Below, in pieces: positions 9,225 through 16,533 of a DNA stretch of 64,000 bases. How positions within the stretch are numbered: position 1 is the stretch's first letter; each line of letters opens with the position of its first letter. The translations under genes were made by a program, and so were the position numbers. This stretch comes from UBA8190 sp003453695 (GTDB lineage: Bacteria > Actinomycetota > Acidimicrobiia > Acidimicrobiales > UBA8190), in NCBI GenBank assembly GCA_036796975.1, contig DAIRBY010000003.1, positions 45,089 to 109,088 on the forward strand, in the 5' to 3' direction. The notes under the pieces are model-generated. The model was given only the letters and a program-made list of their open reading frames with translations, did no database searches and was not told where the DNA came from.

Positions 9225-10505
9225 ATGAGCCGGGACTTCGACGCCGATGTGGTGGTGCTCGGAGCGGGAATGGCGGGCTGCAGCGCGGCGCGGGAGCTGG
9301 CTGCCAGCGGCCTCGATGTGATCGTGCTCGAGGCGGGCGATCGCGTCGGCGGGCGGGTGTGGACGATGCGGGACTTTGCGCAGTGTCCGGTGGAGGCAGG
9401 CGCCGAGTTCATCCACGGCGTGGGGTCGGCCACGTGGCCTGACGTCCGGGCGGCCGGGCTGCGCACCCGGGCGGTCCCCTACCGCTTCTCGTGGCTCCAC
9501 GTGGCCGGGCGCACCCGGTGGATGCCCTTGCAGCTGCTCAGTCCCGACGCCTGGCGCAGCCTCCCCATCCTGTGGTCGATCAGGCGTGACGACGGCGCCG
9601 ATGTGAGCGCGGCGTCTTTCATGGCCCGCAAGCAGTACCGAGGGCGCGCCAAGGAGCTCGCCTCGCTGACACTCGCCGCCCACCTGCCCGGCGGCGCCGA
9701 GGAGATCGGCATCCGGGGCCTGGTAGAGGACGGCGTGGTGCGCCTCGAGCTCGGCCTGAACCATCGGGTGCTCGACGGATACGACCTCCTCCCGAAGCAC
9801 ATCGCCGGGACCCTGGACGTCCGGTTCGGATGGCGTGCGGCCCTGGTGTCGTGGGCACCGGACGGGGTGACCGTGGCCGCCGACGACGGAGGGAGCTTCT
9901 CGGCGCGCGCCGCGGTGACGACACTCCCCCACGGCGTGCTCGCCGCTGGCGACGTGGTCTTCGATCCACCGCTCCCGGCGGCGAAGGCGAAGGCCATCGC
10001 TGCGATCCGAACTGGGGCGGTGGCCAAGCTCATGCTCCGCTTCGACGAGCCCTTCTGGCCGAAGCGGATGGCGCAGGTGGCGTGCGGGACCGGCCCGGTC
10101 ACCTTGTACTGGGCGAGCACCTTCGGCGGCGCCGGGCCGCCGGTGCTCGTCGGCTACGCCACCGGGCCCCGGGCCCGCGCCTTGTCGGAGGCGGGGGCGG
10201 ACCTGGCGCCGGAGATGGCCCTCGACGACCTGGAGCGGCTGTTCCCGCGCGCCCGTCCTCGCCGGGCCGTGCAGGACGTGCGCTTCGTGGACTGGCGGAC
10301 CGACGCCAACGCCCGCGGTGGCTACACCTTCCTGCCGCCCGGCGCGGCGGGGTCGAGGGCGGCGTTGGCCGCCCCCGGCACAGGCGCGTTGTTCTGGGCG
10401 GGATCGGCCACGGCGTGGGCGCCGGTGGCCGACACGGTGGAAGCGGCCTTCTCGAGCGGGTTGCGTGCGGCGGACCAGGTGCGTTTGGGCCTGTCGGCAA
10501 GGTGA
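9225..10505 (+). CDS. FAD-dependent amine oxidase / NAD(P)-binding oxidoreductase
   Basis: A 426-residue flavoprotein of the amine oxidase family. The N-terminal dinucleotide motif VVVLGAGMAGCSAAREL is followed by VLEAGDRVGGRVWT, the characteristic second FAD motif. The C-terminus has the FAD-contact segment FWAGSATAWAPVADTVEAAF, where family members normally have a similar GE(H/A)T(S/A) region. Related enzymes oxidise polyamines, monoamines or carotenoid-like substrates. The substrate is not evident here. The ATG at 9225 follows a G-rich Shine-Dalgarno (AGGGGGGTGAGGGG); an in-frame ATG at 9189 is an alternative. It stands alone, divergent from the SDR gene. Confidence 0.85.
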   Translation: MSRDFDADVVVLGAGMAGCSAARELAASGLDVIVLEAGDRVGGRVWTMRDFAQCPVEAGAEFIHGVGSATWPDVRAAGLRTRAVPYRFSWLHVAGRTRWMPLQLLSPDAWRSLPILWSIRRDDGADVSAASFMARKQYRGRAKELASLTLAAHLPGGAEEIGIRGLVEDGVVRLELGLNHRVLDGYDLLPKHIAGTLDVRFGWRAALVSWAPDGVTVAADDGGSFSARAAVTTLPHGVLAAGDVVFDPPLPAAKAKAIAAIRTGAVAKLMLRFDEPFWPKRMAQVACGTGPVTLYWASTFGGAGPPVLVGYATGPRARALSEAGADLAPEMALDDLERLFPRARPRRAVQDVRFVDWRTDANARGGYTFLPPGAAGSRAALAAPGTGALFWAGSATAWAPVADTVEAAFSSGLRAADQVRLGLSAR

Positions 10506-10512
10506 ACCATAG

Positions 10513-10541
10513 GTGACAAAAAAGTAAACTTTCGGTAAACT
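10513..10541 (+). promoter_or_regulatory. Promoter for a leaderless small gene
   Basis: GTGACA (10513-10518, five of six bases of TTGACA) is separated by exactly 17 bases from TAAACT (10536-10541), with an ATG eight bases after it. The stretch is conspicuously A/T-rich compared with its surroundings. GTAAACT occurs twice, 11 bases apart (10524 and 10535), so the same bases may also serve as a direct-repeat operator. The arrangement predicts transcription starting at or next to the ATG at 10550. Confidence 0.7.
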
Positions 10542-10549
10542 GGCTTGCG

Positions 10550-10862
10550 ATGGGCGGTCCCTTGTCCTGGGGCTGGCACCCTGATCAGTACGGCGTCCAC
10601 GAGGAGGGGTCCGTCTCCGTGGCGGGCGAGCCCACGAAGCTCGTCCGGGACGACGGGCGCGAGAGCTACGACCCCCCGCCACAAGCCACAACGACGTCGC
10701 GCCCTGCCTTACCTGCCGAGGGCGGCGGCGCTGCCGGCGTGCCCACCGCCGGACGCGCCCACCTCGCCCGCCTCGCCCGCCTCGCCCGCCTCGCCCGCCT
10801 CGCCCGCCTCGCCGCCTCGACCGCCTCGACCGCCGGCAGGCACGGCCGGCTCCCTGGTCTAA
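10550..10862 (+). CDS. Small DUF2510-like protein with an apparent frameshift
   Basis: The frame from the ATG at 10550 begins with a convincing actinobacterial N-terminus: GWHPDQYGVHEE, then GEPTKLVRDDGRESYDPPP, which resembles DUF2510-type and related short domains. After about residue 45 this frame turns into composition typical of antisense to the neighbouring acyl-CoA dehydrogenase and stays open implausibly far. Another frame instead gives a Pro/Ala/Ser-rich tail over the 9-bp repeat and stops at 10860-10862. The likeliest reading is a short gene of about 100 codons with a frameshift near 10690-10760, real or from sequencing across repeats. Function unknown. Confidence 0.55.
10762..10834. 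repeat. 9-bp GC-rich tandem repeat
   Basis: CTCGCCCGC is repeated about six times and then degenerates to CTCGCCGCC / CTCGACCGC. The 9-base period keeps any reading frame. It lies in the tail of the DUF2510-like gene and before the 3' end of the acyl-CoA dehydrogenase gene. Confidence 0.9.
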
Positions 10863-12028
10863 CCGAGCAGCCGTTTTGCGATGACCACCCGCTGGATCTG
10901 GTTGGTGCCTTCGTAGATCTGGGTGATCTTGGCGTCGCGCATGTAGCGCTCGACGGGAAAGTCCTTCGTGTAGCCGTAGCCGCCGAGGAGCTGCACCGCG
11001 TCGGTGGTCACCGACATCGCCGTGTCCGAGGCCAGGCACTTGGCCATGGCGCCGACCGTGGTGAGCTCGCCCTTAGGGTCGCCGGCGTCGATCATCGAGC
11101 AGGCTCGGTACACGAGGGTCCGGGCTGCCTCGATGCGCATGGCCATGTCGGCCACCATGAAGCGCAGGCCCTGGAACTCGGCGATGGCCCCACCGAAGGC
11201 CTTGCGCTGGTGCATGTACCCGACGGCGTAGTCGAGCGCCCCCTGGGCGATGCCGACGGCCTGGGCGCCGATGATGGGACGGCTGCGGTCGAGGGTGTGC
11301 ATGGCGATGGTGAAGCCCTGGCCCTCGTCGCCGATGCGATTGGCGACCGGCACCCGGACGTCGTCGAGGACGATCTCCCCGGTGGGGCTTCCCCGCAGTC
11401 CCATCTTGCTCTCGAGCTTGGCCACGCGGACTCCCCGGTCAGCCTCCACCAGGAAGCAGCTGATCCCACGGTGTCCTGCATCGGGATCGGTAGTGGCGAA
11501 GACGGTGTAGGTGTCGGAGATGCCGGCATTGGTGATCCAGTACTTCGAGCCCGACAGCACGTAACTGTCCCCGTCGCGCCGCGCCCGGCAACGCATGGCC
11601 GCCACGTCGCTACCGGCATCGGCTTCGGACAGGCAGTAGCTTGCCTGCGCCTCGCCCGAGGCGACGCGCGGGACGTAGCGCTGCTGCAGATCGTCCGACC
11701 CCCAGTTCATGATGGGGACCATCCCGAGCCGGGAGATGATCAAGGTGACGCTCGTCGATGCGCACACCCGAGCCAGCTCCTCGACCATGATCGCCTGGGA
11801 CACGTGGTCCGCCCCCGCTCCGCCGTACTCGACGGGCAGGCCGAGCGCAGGCAGCTCCAGGTCGACGGCCGCCTTGAACCCTTCCCACGGAAAGGCCGCC
11901 TCGGCATCGACGCGGCCCGCGTAGGGCGCGATGCGCTCCTCGGCCATCTGCCGCACGGCGGCCCGGAACTGCTCCTGGTCGTCGCTGAGGGCGAACGCCG
12001 AGGCCTGGTGGGTGCTCTGCTGGACCAT
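10859..12028 (-). CDS. Acyl-CoA dehydrogenase
   Basis: The 389-residue product is a full-length acyl-CoA dehydrogenase. It has the FAD/substrate-binding segments SYCLSEADAGSDVAAM and KYWITNAGISD and the C-terminal LLGGYGYTKDFPVERYMRDAKI followed by QIYEGTNQIQR, in which the glutamate of YEGT is the usual catalytic base. It would introduce a trans-2 double bond into an acyl-CoA and pass electrons to ETF. The start ATG overlaps the stop of the preceding hypothetical gene (ATGA). Its place as last gene of a leuB-ilvE-cimA operon suggests a short or branched acyl-CoA, as formed in branched-chain amino acid metabolism, but that is inference. Confidence 0.93.
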   Translation of the reverse strand: MVQQSTHQASAFALSDDQEQFRAAVRQMAEERIAPYAGRVDAEAAFPWEGFKAAVDLELPALGLPVEYGGAGADHVSQAIMVEELARVCASTSVTLIISRLGMVPIMNWGSDDLQQRYVPRVASGEAQASYCLSEADAGSDVAAMRCRARRDGDSYVLSGSKYWITNAGISDTYTVFATTDPDAGHRGISCFLVEADRGVRVAKLESKMGLRGSPTGEIVLDDVRVPVANRIGDEGQGFTIAMHTLDRSRPIIGAQAVGIAQGALDYAVGYMHQRKAFGGAIAEFQGLRFMVADMAMRIEAARTLVYRACSMIDAGDPKGELTTVGAMAKCLASDTAMSVTTDAVQLLGGYGYTKDFPVERYMRDAKITQIYEGTNQIQRVVIAKRLLG

Positions 12029-12543
12029 CAACTGAGGTTCACGAGCTCCTGCCACTGGCCGAGACGGGCGTGGACCTGTTCCGGGGTCATCCGCAGAGTG
12101 GGCTCCGACACGGCATCGACGATCCGGCGGCGCTGCTCGTAGTGGTGGGAGGCCGCCCGGAACAGCGCGGTGCGCCACTCGAGCAGATCGTGGGGACCGT
12201 CGCCCAGAAAGCCGAACAGCGTCAGCGCCATCTCGACGTCGCGCGCCACGGGGGCCCGGCCGAAGATGGCGGCCCGGGCGCTGGCCACTTCGGCCGCGCC
12301 GGTGAGGGCGTCGTCGGCGGTGATGCCGGGGGCGAGCTGGAGGCGCTCCTCGAACAGACGCTGCGCGAGGAGAAGTGCATAGCCCTGATCGGGGCCGGGC
12401 ACGCCCATGTCCTTGTCGCGAGGCTGTCCCGGAGCGCGCAGGTCTGCCACTCGATCCGCCTTCCACGGCAAGGGCGTGCGCAGTCGGTAGGCGGGGCGGA
12501 CCTGGTCGGCCTCGACGATGGGGACGTAGCTGGGCTGGGTCAT
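12028..12543 (-). CDS. Conserved hypothetical protein
   Basis: A 171-residue soluble, Arg/Ala/Leu-rich protein with no motif I recognise. It has no signal peptide or membrane segment. The first 60 residues are Pro-rich (MTQPSYVPIVEADQVRPAYR); the rest is predicted helical by eye. It is tightly built into the operon: its ATG overlaps the cimA stop, and its stop overlaps the start of the acyl-CoA dehydrogenase gene, both as ATGA. Translational coupling on both sides suggests it is needed in proportion to its neighbours, perhaps as an accessory subunit. I do not assign a function. Confidence 0.8.
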   Translation of the reverse strand: MTQPSYVPIVEADQVRPAYRLRTPLPWKADRVADLRAPGQPRDKDMGVPGPDQGYALLLAQRLFEERLQLAPGITADDALTGAAEVASARAAIFGRAPVARDVEMALTLFGFLGDGPHDLLEWRTALFRAASHHYEQRRRIVDAVSEPTLRMTPEQVHARLGQWQELVNLS

Positions 12544-14312
12544 CGCTCCTCTGTGCGGGCCGCCTCTGTGCGGGCCGCCTCTGTAGGGGCTGCCACTGTG
12601 GGGGCAGCATCTGTAGGGGTCGCCCTGCGGTCAGGACGGGGGGCAGCCGGCCGGCCGAAGGACCTGCTGCGCAGCAGACCGTAGACGATCGAGTCGAAGA
12701 GGGCCTGCCAGGACGCCTCGATGACGTTCTCCGAAACACCGATGGTGGTCCACACGACCTCGCCGTCGGTGGTGTCGATGAGGACCCGGGTCACCGCCGC
12801 CGTGCCCGTGCCGGTGTCGAGCACCCGCACGCGGTAGTCCACGAGGTGGATCCCGGACAGCTCGGGGAAGTGCGGACCGATGGCCGAGCGCAGGGCCGAG
12901 TCCAGTGCGTTCACCGGGCCGTTGCCCTCGGCGACGGCCAGGATGCGGTGGTCGCCGATGCGGACCTTCACGGTGGCCTCCGTGAGGTGCTGTCGGTCGT
13001 GGTCGGCGATGACCCGGAACGACTCGAGCTCGAAGTAGTCAGGCTCCCAGCCCGTGGCCCGCCGCAGCAGGAGCTCGAGCGAGCCGTCAGCCACCTCGAA
13101 GTGGTATCCGCGGTGCTCGAGGACTTTGAGGGTGTCGAGCACCGCCCCGAGGGCCTCGGAGTCGAGCTCCAGCCCCAGCTCCTCGGCCTTGAGGGCCAAG
13201 GTCGAGCGACCCGCCATCTCGGACACGACGAAGCGGGTGCCGTTTCCGACGAGGTCGGGGGCGATGTGCTCGTAGGCATCTCGCCTGCGGGCGATGGCGC
13301 TCGTGTGCAGGCCCGCCTTGTGGGCGAAGGCGGCCGCCCCCACATAGGGCTGCTGGGGGTTGGGCGCCGTGTTCACCAGCTCGGCGATGTGGTGCGACAC
13401 GGGCGTGATGCGCTCGAGACGGTCTTCCGGGATGGTGCGGACCCGGAGCTTGAGCGACAGGTTGGGGATGGCAGCCGACAGGTCGGCGTTGCCCGTGCGC
13501 TCGCCGTAGCCGTTTATGCACCCCTGCACGTGGGTGGCACCCGCCCGCACGGCGGCGATCGAGTTGGCCACGGCGCAGCCCGAGTCGTTGTGGAAGTGCA
13601 CCCCGACCTGCGTGTCGAAGCCAGCCACCATCTCGGCCACGATGTGCTCAACGTCGTGGGGCAGCGTCCCTCCGTTCGTGTCACACAGCACAAGCGTGTC
13701 CGCCCCGGCCTCGGCCGCAGCCCGCAACACGGACACCGAGAACCCCGGATCCTCGGCGTAGCCGTCGAAGAAGTGCTCGGCGTCGAAGAAGACCCGCAGG
13801 TCGTGGTGGCGCAGGAAGGCCACCGAGTCGTGCGCCATGGCCAGTGCCTCGTCCTTCGACGTGCGCAGCGCCTCGCTCACGTGCAGCGCCGAGGCCTTGG
13901 CCACGATGCACACCGCCTCGGTGTTGGCCTTGACCAAGTGTCGAAGGACCTCGTCGTCCTCGGCCTTGACGCCGGCCCGGCGGGTGGAGCCGAAGGCCAC
14001 CAGCGTGGCGGTGCCCAGCCGGAGCTCAGCCGGTGCCCGGGCGAAGAACTCGGCGTCTTTCGGGTTGGCCCCCGGCCAGCCGCCCTCGATGAAGGCGACG
14101 CCCAGGTGGTCGAGCTGCTCGGCCACCCGCAGCTTGTCGTCGACCGTCAGTGACAGGCCTTCCTGCTGCGATCCGTCTCGCAGGGTGGTGTCGAAGATGT
14201 CGACCGCCTCGGGAAGGACGGGGAGGTCGTGGGAATGGCTGGCCTGTCGGTGGCGGTGGGCTCCGGCGCCGCGCTGGGCTGCCGCCCCGGCAGGCACCTG
14301 ATCAGGAGACAT
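12540..14312 (-). CDS. cimA: Citramalate synthase
   Basis: A 590-residue HMGL-like enzyme. The catalytic barrel begins with DIFDTTLRDGSQQEG (Arg/Asp pair) and includes FIEGGWPGANPKD, the metal-binding VGVHFHNDSGCAVAN and GCINGYGERTGNADL. A LeuA-type dimerisation/regulatory domain follows at about 420-550. TLRDGSQQEG and EGGWPGxNPKD are typical of citramalate synthases rather than isopropylmalate synthases. It condenses pyruvate and acetyl-CoA to (R)-citramalate, opening a threonine-independent route to isoleucine. The C-terminal 25 residues are an Ala/Thr/Glu repeat. The start overlaps the end of ilvE by 11 bases. It lies in the operon behind the Val/Ile-codon leader. Confidence 0.9.
   Translation of the reverse strand: MSPDQVPAGAAAQRGAGAHRHRQASHSHDLPVLPEAVDIFDTTLRDGSQQEGLSLTVDDKLRVAEQLDHLGVAFIEGGWPGANPKDAEFFARAPAELRLGTATLVAFGSTRRAGVKAEDDEVLRHLVKANTEAVCIVAKASALHVSEALRTSKDEALAMAHDSVAFLRHHDLRVFFDAEHFFDGYAEDPGFSVSVLRAAAEAGADTLVLCDTNGGTLPHDVEHIVAEMVAGFDTQVGVHFHNDSGCAVANSIAAVRAGATHVQGCINGYGERTGNADLSAAIPNLSLKLRVRTIPEDRLERITPVSHHIAELVNTAPNPQQPYVGAAAFAHKAGLHTSAIARRRDAYEHIAPDLVGNGTRFVVSEMAGRSTLALKAEELGLELDSEALGAVLDTLKVLEHRGYHFEVADGSLELLLRRATGWEPDYFELESFRVIADHDRQHLTEATVKVRIGDHRILAVAEGNGPVNALDSALRSAIGPHFPELSGIHLVDYRVRVLDTGTGTAAVTRVLIDTTDGEVVWTTIGVSENVIEASWQALFDSIVYGLLRSRSFGRPAAPRPDRRATPTDAAPTVAAPTEAARTEAARTEER
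12549..12625. repeat. 15-bp tandem repeat in the 3' end of cimA
   Basis: A 15-base unit (CTCTGTGCGGGCCGC) occurs twice almost perfectly and then in three more degenerate copies. It encodes the Glu-Ala-Ala-Arg-Thr type repeats at the C-terminus of CimA. The period is a multiple of three, so copy-number changes would leave the frame intact. Confidence 0.8.
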
Positions 14313-15231
14313 GCTCCAACCAGTCCTTGTACTTGTCGACCTGTCCGCGCACGGCGGCGAAGTACGTCTCTTGCACCTTCGTGGTCACCGGGCCGGGGCG
14401 GCCGGTTCCCACCGGTCGGTCGTCCACCTCGCGGATGGGCACCACCTCTGCGGCGGTACCGGTGAGGAACGCCTCGTCCGCGAGGTACAGGTCGCTGCGG
14501 ATGAGCGCCTCATGGGTGACTTCGTAGCCGAGGTCGGCGGCGATCGTCTCCACCGACATCTGGGTGATGCCGGCCAGGGCGCCCGACTCCGAGGTGGGTG
14601 GGCTCACGATGCGGTTACCCCGTACCACGAAGACGTTCTCCCCGGTGCACTCCGACACCCGTCCGTCGGGGGCGAGAAGGAGCGCCTCGTCGTAGCCCGC
14701 CTTCAAGGCCTCGACCTTGGCCAACGACGAGTTCAGGTACATGCCCGTGCTCTTGGCGGCGGTGGGAACGGCATTGGGGTCGTGTCGCTGCCACGACGAC
14801 ACCTTGAGCCTGATTCCGTTGCGGATGCCCTCGTCACCGAGGTACGTGCCCCACGACCAGGCGGCGACCGCCACCCGGACCCGGCACGGCAGGGGGTTGA
14901 GCCCCATCTCGCCGTCACCGAGGAACACGATGGGACGGATGTAGCAGCCGTCGTGCAATTCGTTGACACGCACGACCTCCTTGCTCGCCTCCACCAACTC
15001 GGCAGGCGAGAAGGGCACGTCGATCATGAGGATCTTGGCCGAGGCGAACAGGCGCGTGATGTGGTCGGTGAGGCGGAACACGGCCACTCCGGAGGACGTC
15101 CTGTAGGCGCGGATCCCCTCGAACACGCCGGAGCCGTAGTGCAGGGAATGGGTGAGGACGTGCACGTTGGCGTCGCCCCAATCGACGAGCTCGCCGTCGA
15201 ACCAGATCTTCTCGGTCGGGGTGATGGGCAC
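14302..15231 (-). CDS. ilvE: Branched-chain amino acid aminotransferase
   Basis: A 309-residue fold-type IV PLP aminotransferase. LTHSLHYGSGVFEGIRAYR is the classical N-terminal signature. The PLP lysine is in AAKSTGMYLNSSLAK, and GRVSECTGENVFVVRGNRI follows near the cofactor phosphate site. It carries out the last step of valine, leucine and isoleucine synthesis with glutamate as donor. The GTG start lies one base after the leuB stop, and its 3' end overlaps cimA, so it is the second gene of the leuB-ilvE-cimA operon. Confidence 0.95.
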   Translation of the reverse strand: MPITPTEKIWFDGELVDWGDANVHVLTHSLHYGSGVFEGIRAYRTSSGVAVFRLTDHITRLFASAKILMIDVPFSPAELVEASKEVVRVNELHDGCYIRPIVFLGDGEMGLNPLPCRVRVAVAAWSWGTYLGDEGIRNGIRLKVSSWQRHDPNAVPTAAKSTGMYLNSSLAKVEALKAGYDEALLLAPDGRVSECTGENVFVVRGNRIVSPPTSESGALAGITQMSVETIAADLGYEVTHEALIRSDLYLADEAFLTGTAAEVVPIREVDDRPVGTGRPGPVTTKVQETYFAAVRGQVDKYKDWLEHVS

Positions 15232-15232
15232 G

Positions 15233-16267
15233 TCAGAGCCTTTCTGCGATGGCGTCGCCGACCTGAGCCGTCGACTGATAGGGGGTGGTGGGGTCGTGCT
15301 GGGCGACGTAACCGGACACCGCTTTGTCGATGCGCTCGGCGGCGTCGGCCTCGCCCAGGTGCTCGAGCATGAGCGCGGCCGAGCGGATCGCCGCCACCGG
15401 GTTGGCCCTGCCGGTGCCGGCGATGTCGTGGGCTGCGCCGTGCACGGGCTCGAACAGCGATGGTCCGGTGCGGGCCGGATTCAGGTTGGCCGACGCGGCG
15501 AACCCGATCCCCCCGGACACGGCGCCGGCCAAGTCGGTGAGGATGTCGCCGAAGAGGTTGTCCGTGAGGATCACGTCGTAACGGCCCGGCTGCTCAACCA
15601 TGTATATGCACGCTGCGTCCACATGGTTGTAGTCCCATCCGACATCGGGGAACTCTGCGCTGACCTCTTGCACCGTGCGCTGCCAGAGGTCGCCGGCGAA
15701 GGTGAGCACGTTGGTCTTGTGCACCAAGGTGAGCTGGCGACGCTGGCGCCGGCCAGCGAACTCGAAGGCGAAGCGAGCGCAGCGCTCGACCCCCATGCGC
15801 GTGTTCACCGACCCTTGGGTCGCCACCTCGTGCGCCGTGCCCTTCCTCAGGAACCCGCCCTCACCGGCGTAGGCACCCTCGGTGTTCTCCCGAACCACCA
15901 CGAAGTCGGCGTCTGGAGCCGGGGCGCCGGGCACCCCGGTGAAGGGCCGGAGGTTGACGTACAGGTCCAACTCGAAGCGCAACCGCAGCAGCAGTCCTCG
16001 TTCGAGCAGCCCCGGTGGGACGTCGCTCGATCCGACCGGCGGGCCCACGGCGCCGAGCAGCACGGCGGCAAAGCCACGGAGCTCGTCCAGCACCGGATCG
16101 GGCAGGACCTCACCCGTGCGCAGGTAGCGAGAGGCCCCCAGGTCGAAGGGGGTGGTGTCGAGAGAGACGCCGGTGGCCGAGACGACCTTCAAGGCCTCGC
16201 CGAGCACCTCCGGCCCGATCCCGTCGCCACCGATGACGGCCACCCGGTGGCTCTTCGCTGGACTCAC
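15233..16267 (-). CDS. leuB: 3-isopropylmalate dehydrogenase
   Basis: A 344-residue isopropylmalate/isocitrate dehydrogenase-family enzyme. IGGDGIGPEV opens it, VVRENTEGAYAGEGG is the substrate loop, and DNLFGDILTDLAGAVSGGIGFAAS is the family signature with the metal-binding aspartates; EPVHGAAHDIAGTGRANP binds NAD. It oxidises 3-isopropylmalate in leucine synthesis and probably methylmalate in the citramalate route to isoleucine, which fits its position before cimA. The start is the GTG at 16267 behind GGGAGGAGTGGAGGC. About 150 bases of untranslated leader with an attenuator precede it. Confidence 0.95.
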   Translation of the reverse strand: MSPAKSHRVAVIGGDGIGPEVLGEALKVVSATGVSLDTTPFDLGASRYLRTGEVLPDPVLDELRGFAAVLLGAVGPPVGSSDVPPGLLERGLLLRLRFELDLYVNLRPFTGVPGAPAPDADFVVVRENTEGAYAGEGGFLRKGTAHEVATQGSVNTRMGVERCARFAFEFAGRRQRRQLTLVHKTNVLTFAGDLWQRTVQEVSAEFPDVGWDYNHVDAACIYMVEQPGRYDVILTDNLFGDILTDLAGAVSGGIGFAASANLNPARTGPSLFEPVHGAAHDIAGTGRANPVAAIRSAALMLEHLGEADAAERIDKAVSGYVAQHDPTTPYQSTAQVGDAIAERL

Positions 16268-16315
16268 GCCTCCACTCCTCCCTTCGGGGCTCCTACGCCT
16301 GTTTCGACGGAAATG

Positions 16316-16341
16316 AAAAACCGCCCACCGAGGTGGACGGT
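16316..16341 (-). terminator. Attenuator terminator hairpin of the leuB leader
   Basis: On the minus strand ACCGTCCACC and GGTGGGCGGT form a stem of about nine pairs (one G-U) with a tight loop, followed directly by TTTTT and CATTT. It is a good intrinsic terminator placed 50 bases before the leuB start codon, so it would stop transcription before the operon unless prevented. Confidence 0.85.
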
Positions 16342-16347
16342 CGACGA

Positions 16348-16373
16348 GGCGCGCACCGGCTGCGGTGCGCGCC
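16348..16373 (-). promoter_or_regulatory. leuB leader pause hairpin
   Basis: GGCGCGCACCG pairs perfectly with CGGTGCGCGCC around a four-base loop: an 11-bp hairpin whose base coincides with the first base of the leader-peptide stop codon. A ribosome that finishes the leader peptide would cover its base, while one stalled at the Val/Ile codons would not. The same stop-plus-hairpin layout recurs before leuA and ilvB. Confidence 0.8.
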
Positions 16374-16411
16374 TAGGCAATGACGATTACCTGAGTCAGA
16401 GGTCTCGACAT
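16373..16411 (-). CDS. leuB operon leader peptide (MSRPLTQVIVIA)
   Basis: A 12-codon reading frame ending in Val-Ile-Val-Ile-Ala-stop, far too rich in branched-chain codons for chance in such GC-rich DNA. Its ATG lies nine bases after a -10 box, so the transcript should start within a few bases of it and the peptide would be leaderless or nearly so. The stop codon touches a perfect hairpin, and a terminator follows. Val and Ile codons suit an operon that contains ilvE and cimA as well as leuB. An overlapping frame (MVVRCRDL from 16422) also exists, but it begins inside the -10 box. Confidence 0.8.
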   Translation of the reverse strand: MSRPLTQVIVIA

Positions 16412-16420
16412 CGGACAACC

Positions 16421-16449
16421 ATTCTCGCCTGGGCATTCGTGCACGTCAA
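16421..16449 (-). promoter_or_regulatory. Promoter of the leuB-ilvE-cimA operon
   Basis: TTGACG (minus strand of 16444-16449) and GAGAAT (16421-16426) are 17 bases apart. Transcription would begin around 16413-16415, right before the leader-peptide ATG. The promoter is back-to-back with the greA promoter region. Confidence 0.75.
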
Positions 16450-16533
16450 CCATGGCAGCGGCGTGGGAGGACGGGCGGCCGCCGCGCCCCGTGCCCCTCC
16501 GGAGCCGGTGGGGACAGCCGGTAGCCTTTGGGC

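Noticed and set aside
10762..10834. Possible CRISPR-like array
   Set aside because: The repeat is a 9-bp contiguous minisatellite without spacers; no cas genes are in the window.
8217..11039. A 940-codon minus-strand frame
   Set aside because: Only the last 310 codons are protein-like (the SDR). The rest is antisense to the amine oxidase gene and continues in another frame of the acyl-CoA dehydrogenase.
10550..12142. A continuous 530-codon plus-strand frame
   Set aside because: After the first 45 residues it is antisense to the acyl-CoA dehydrogenase and the hypothetical gene, whose codon pattern in GC-rich DNA keeps the opposite frame open. Only its start is kept, as part of the DUF2510-like gene.
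16411..16422. Alternative leader frame MVVRCRDL from 16422
   Set aside because: Its ATG lies inside the proposed -10 box, so it could be transcribed only from another promoter. The MSRPLTQVIVIA frame fits start, stop and hairpin.
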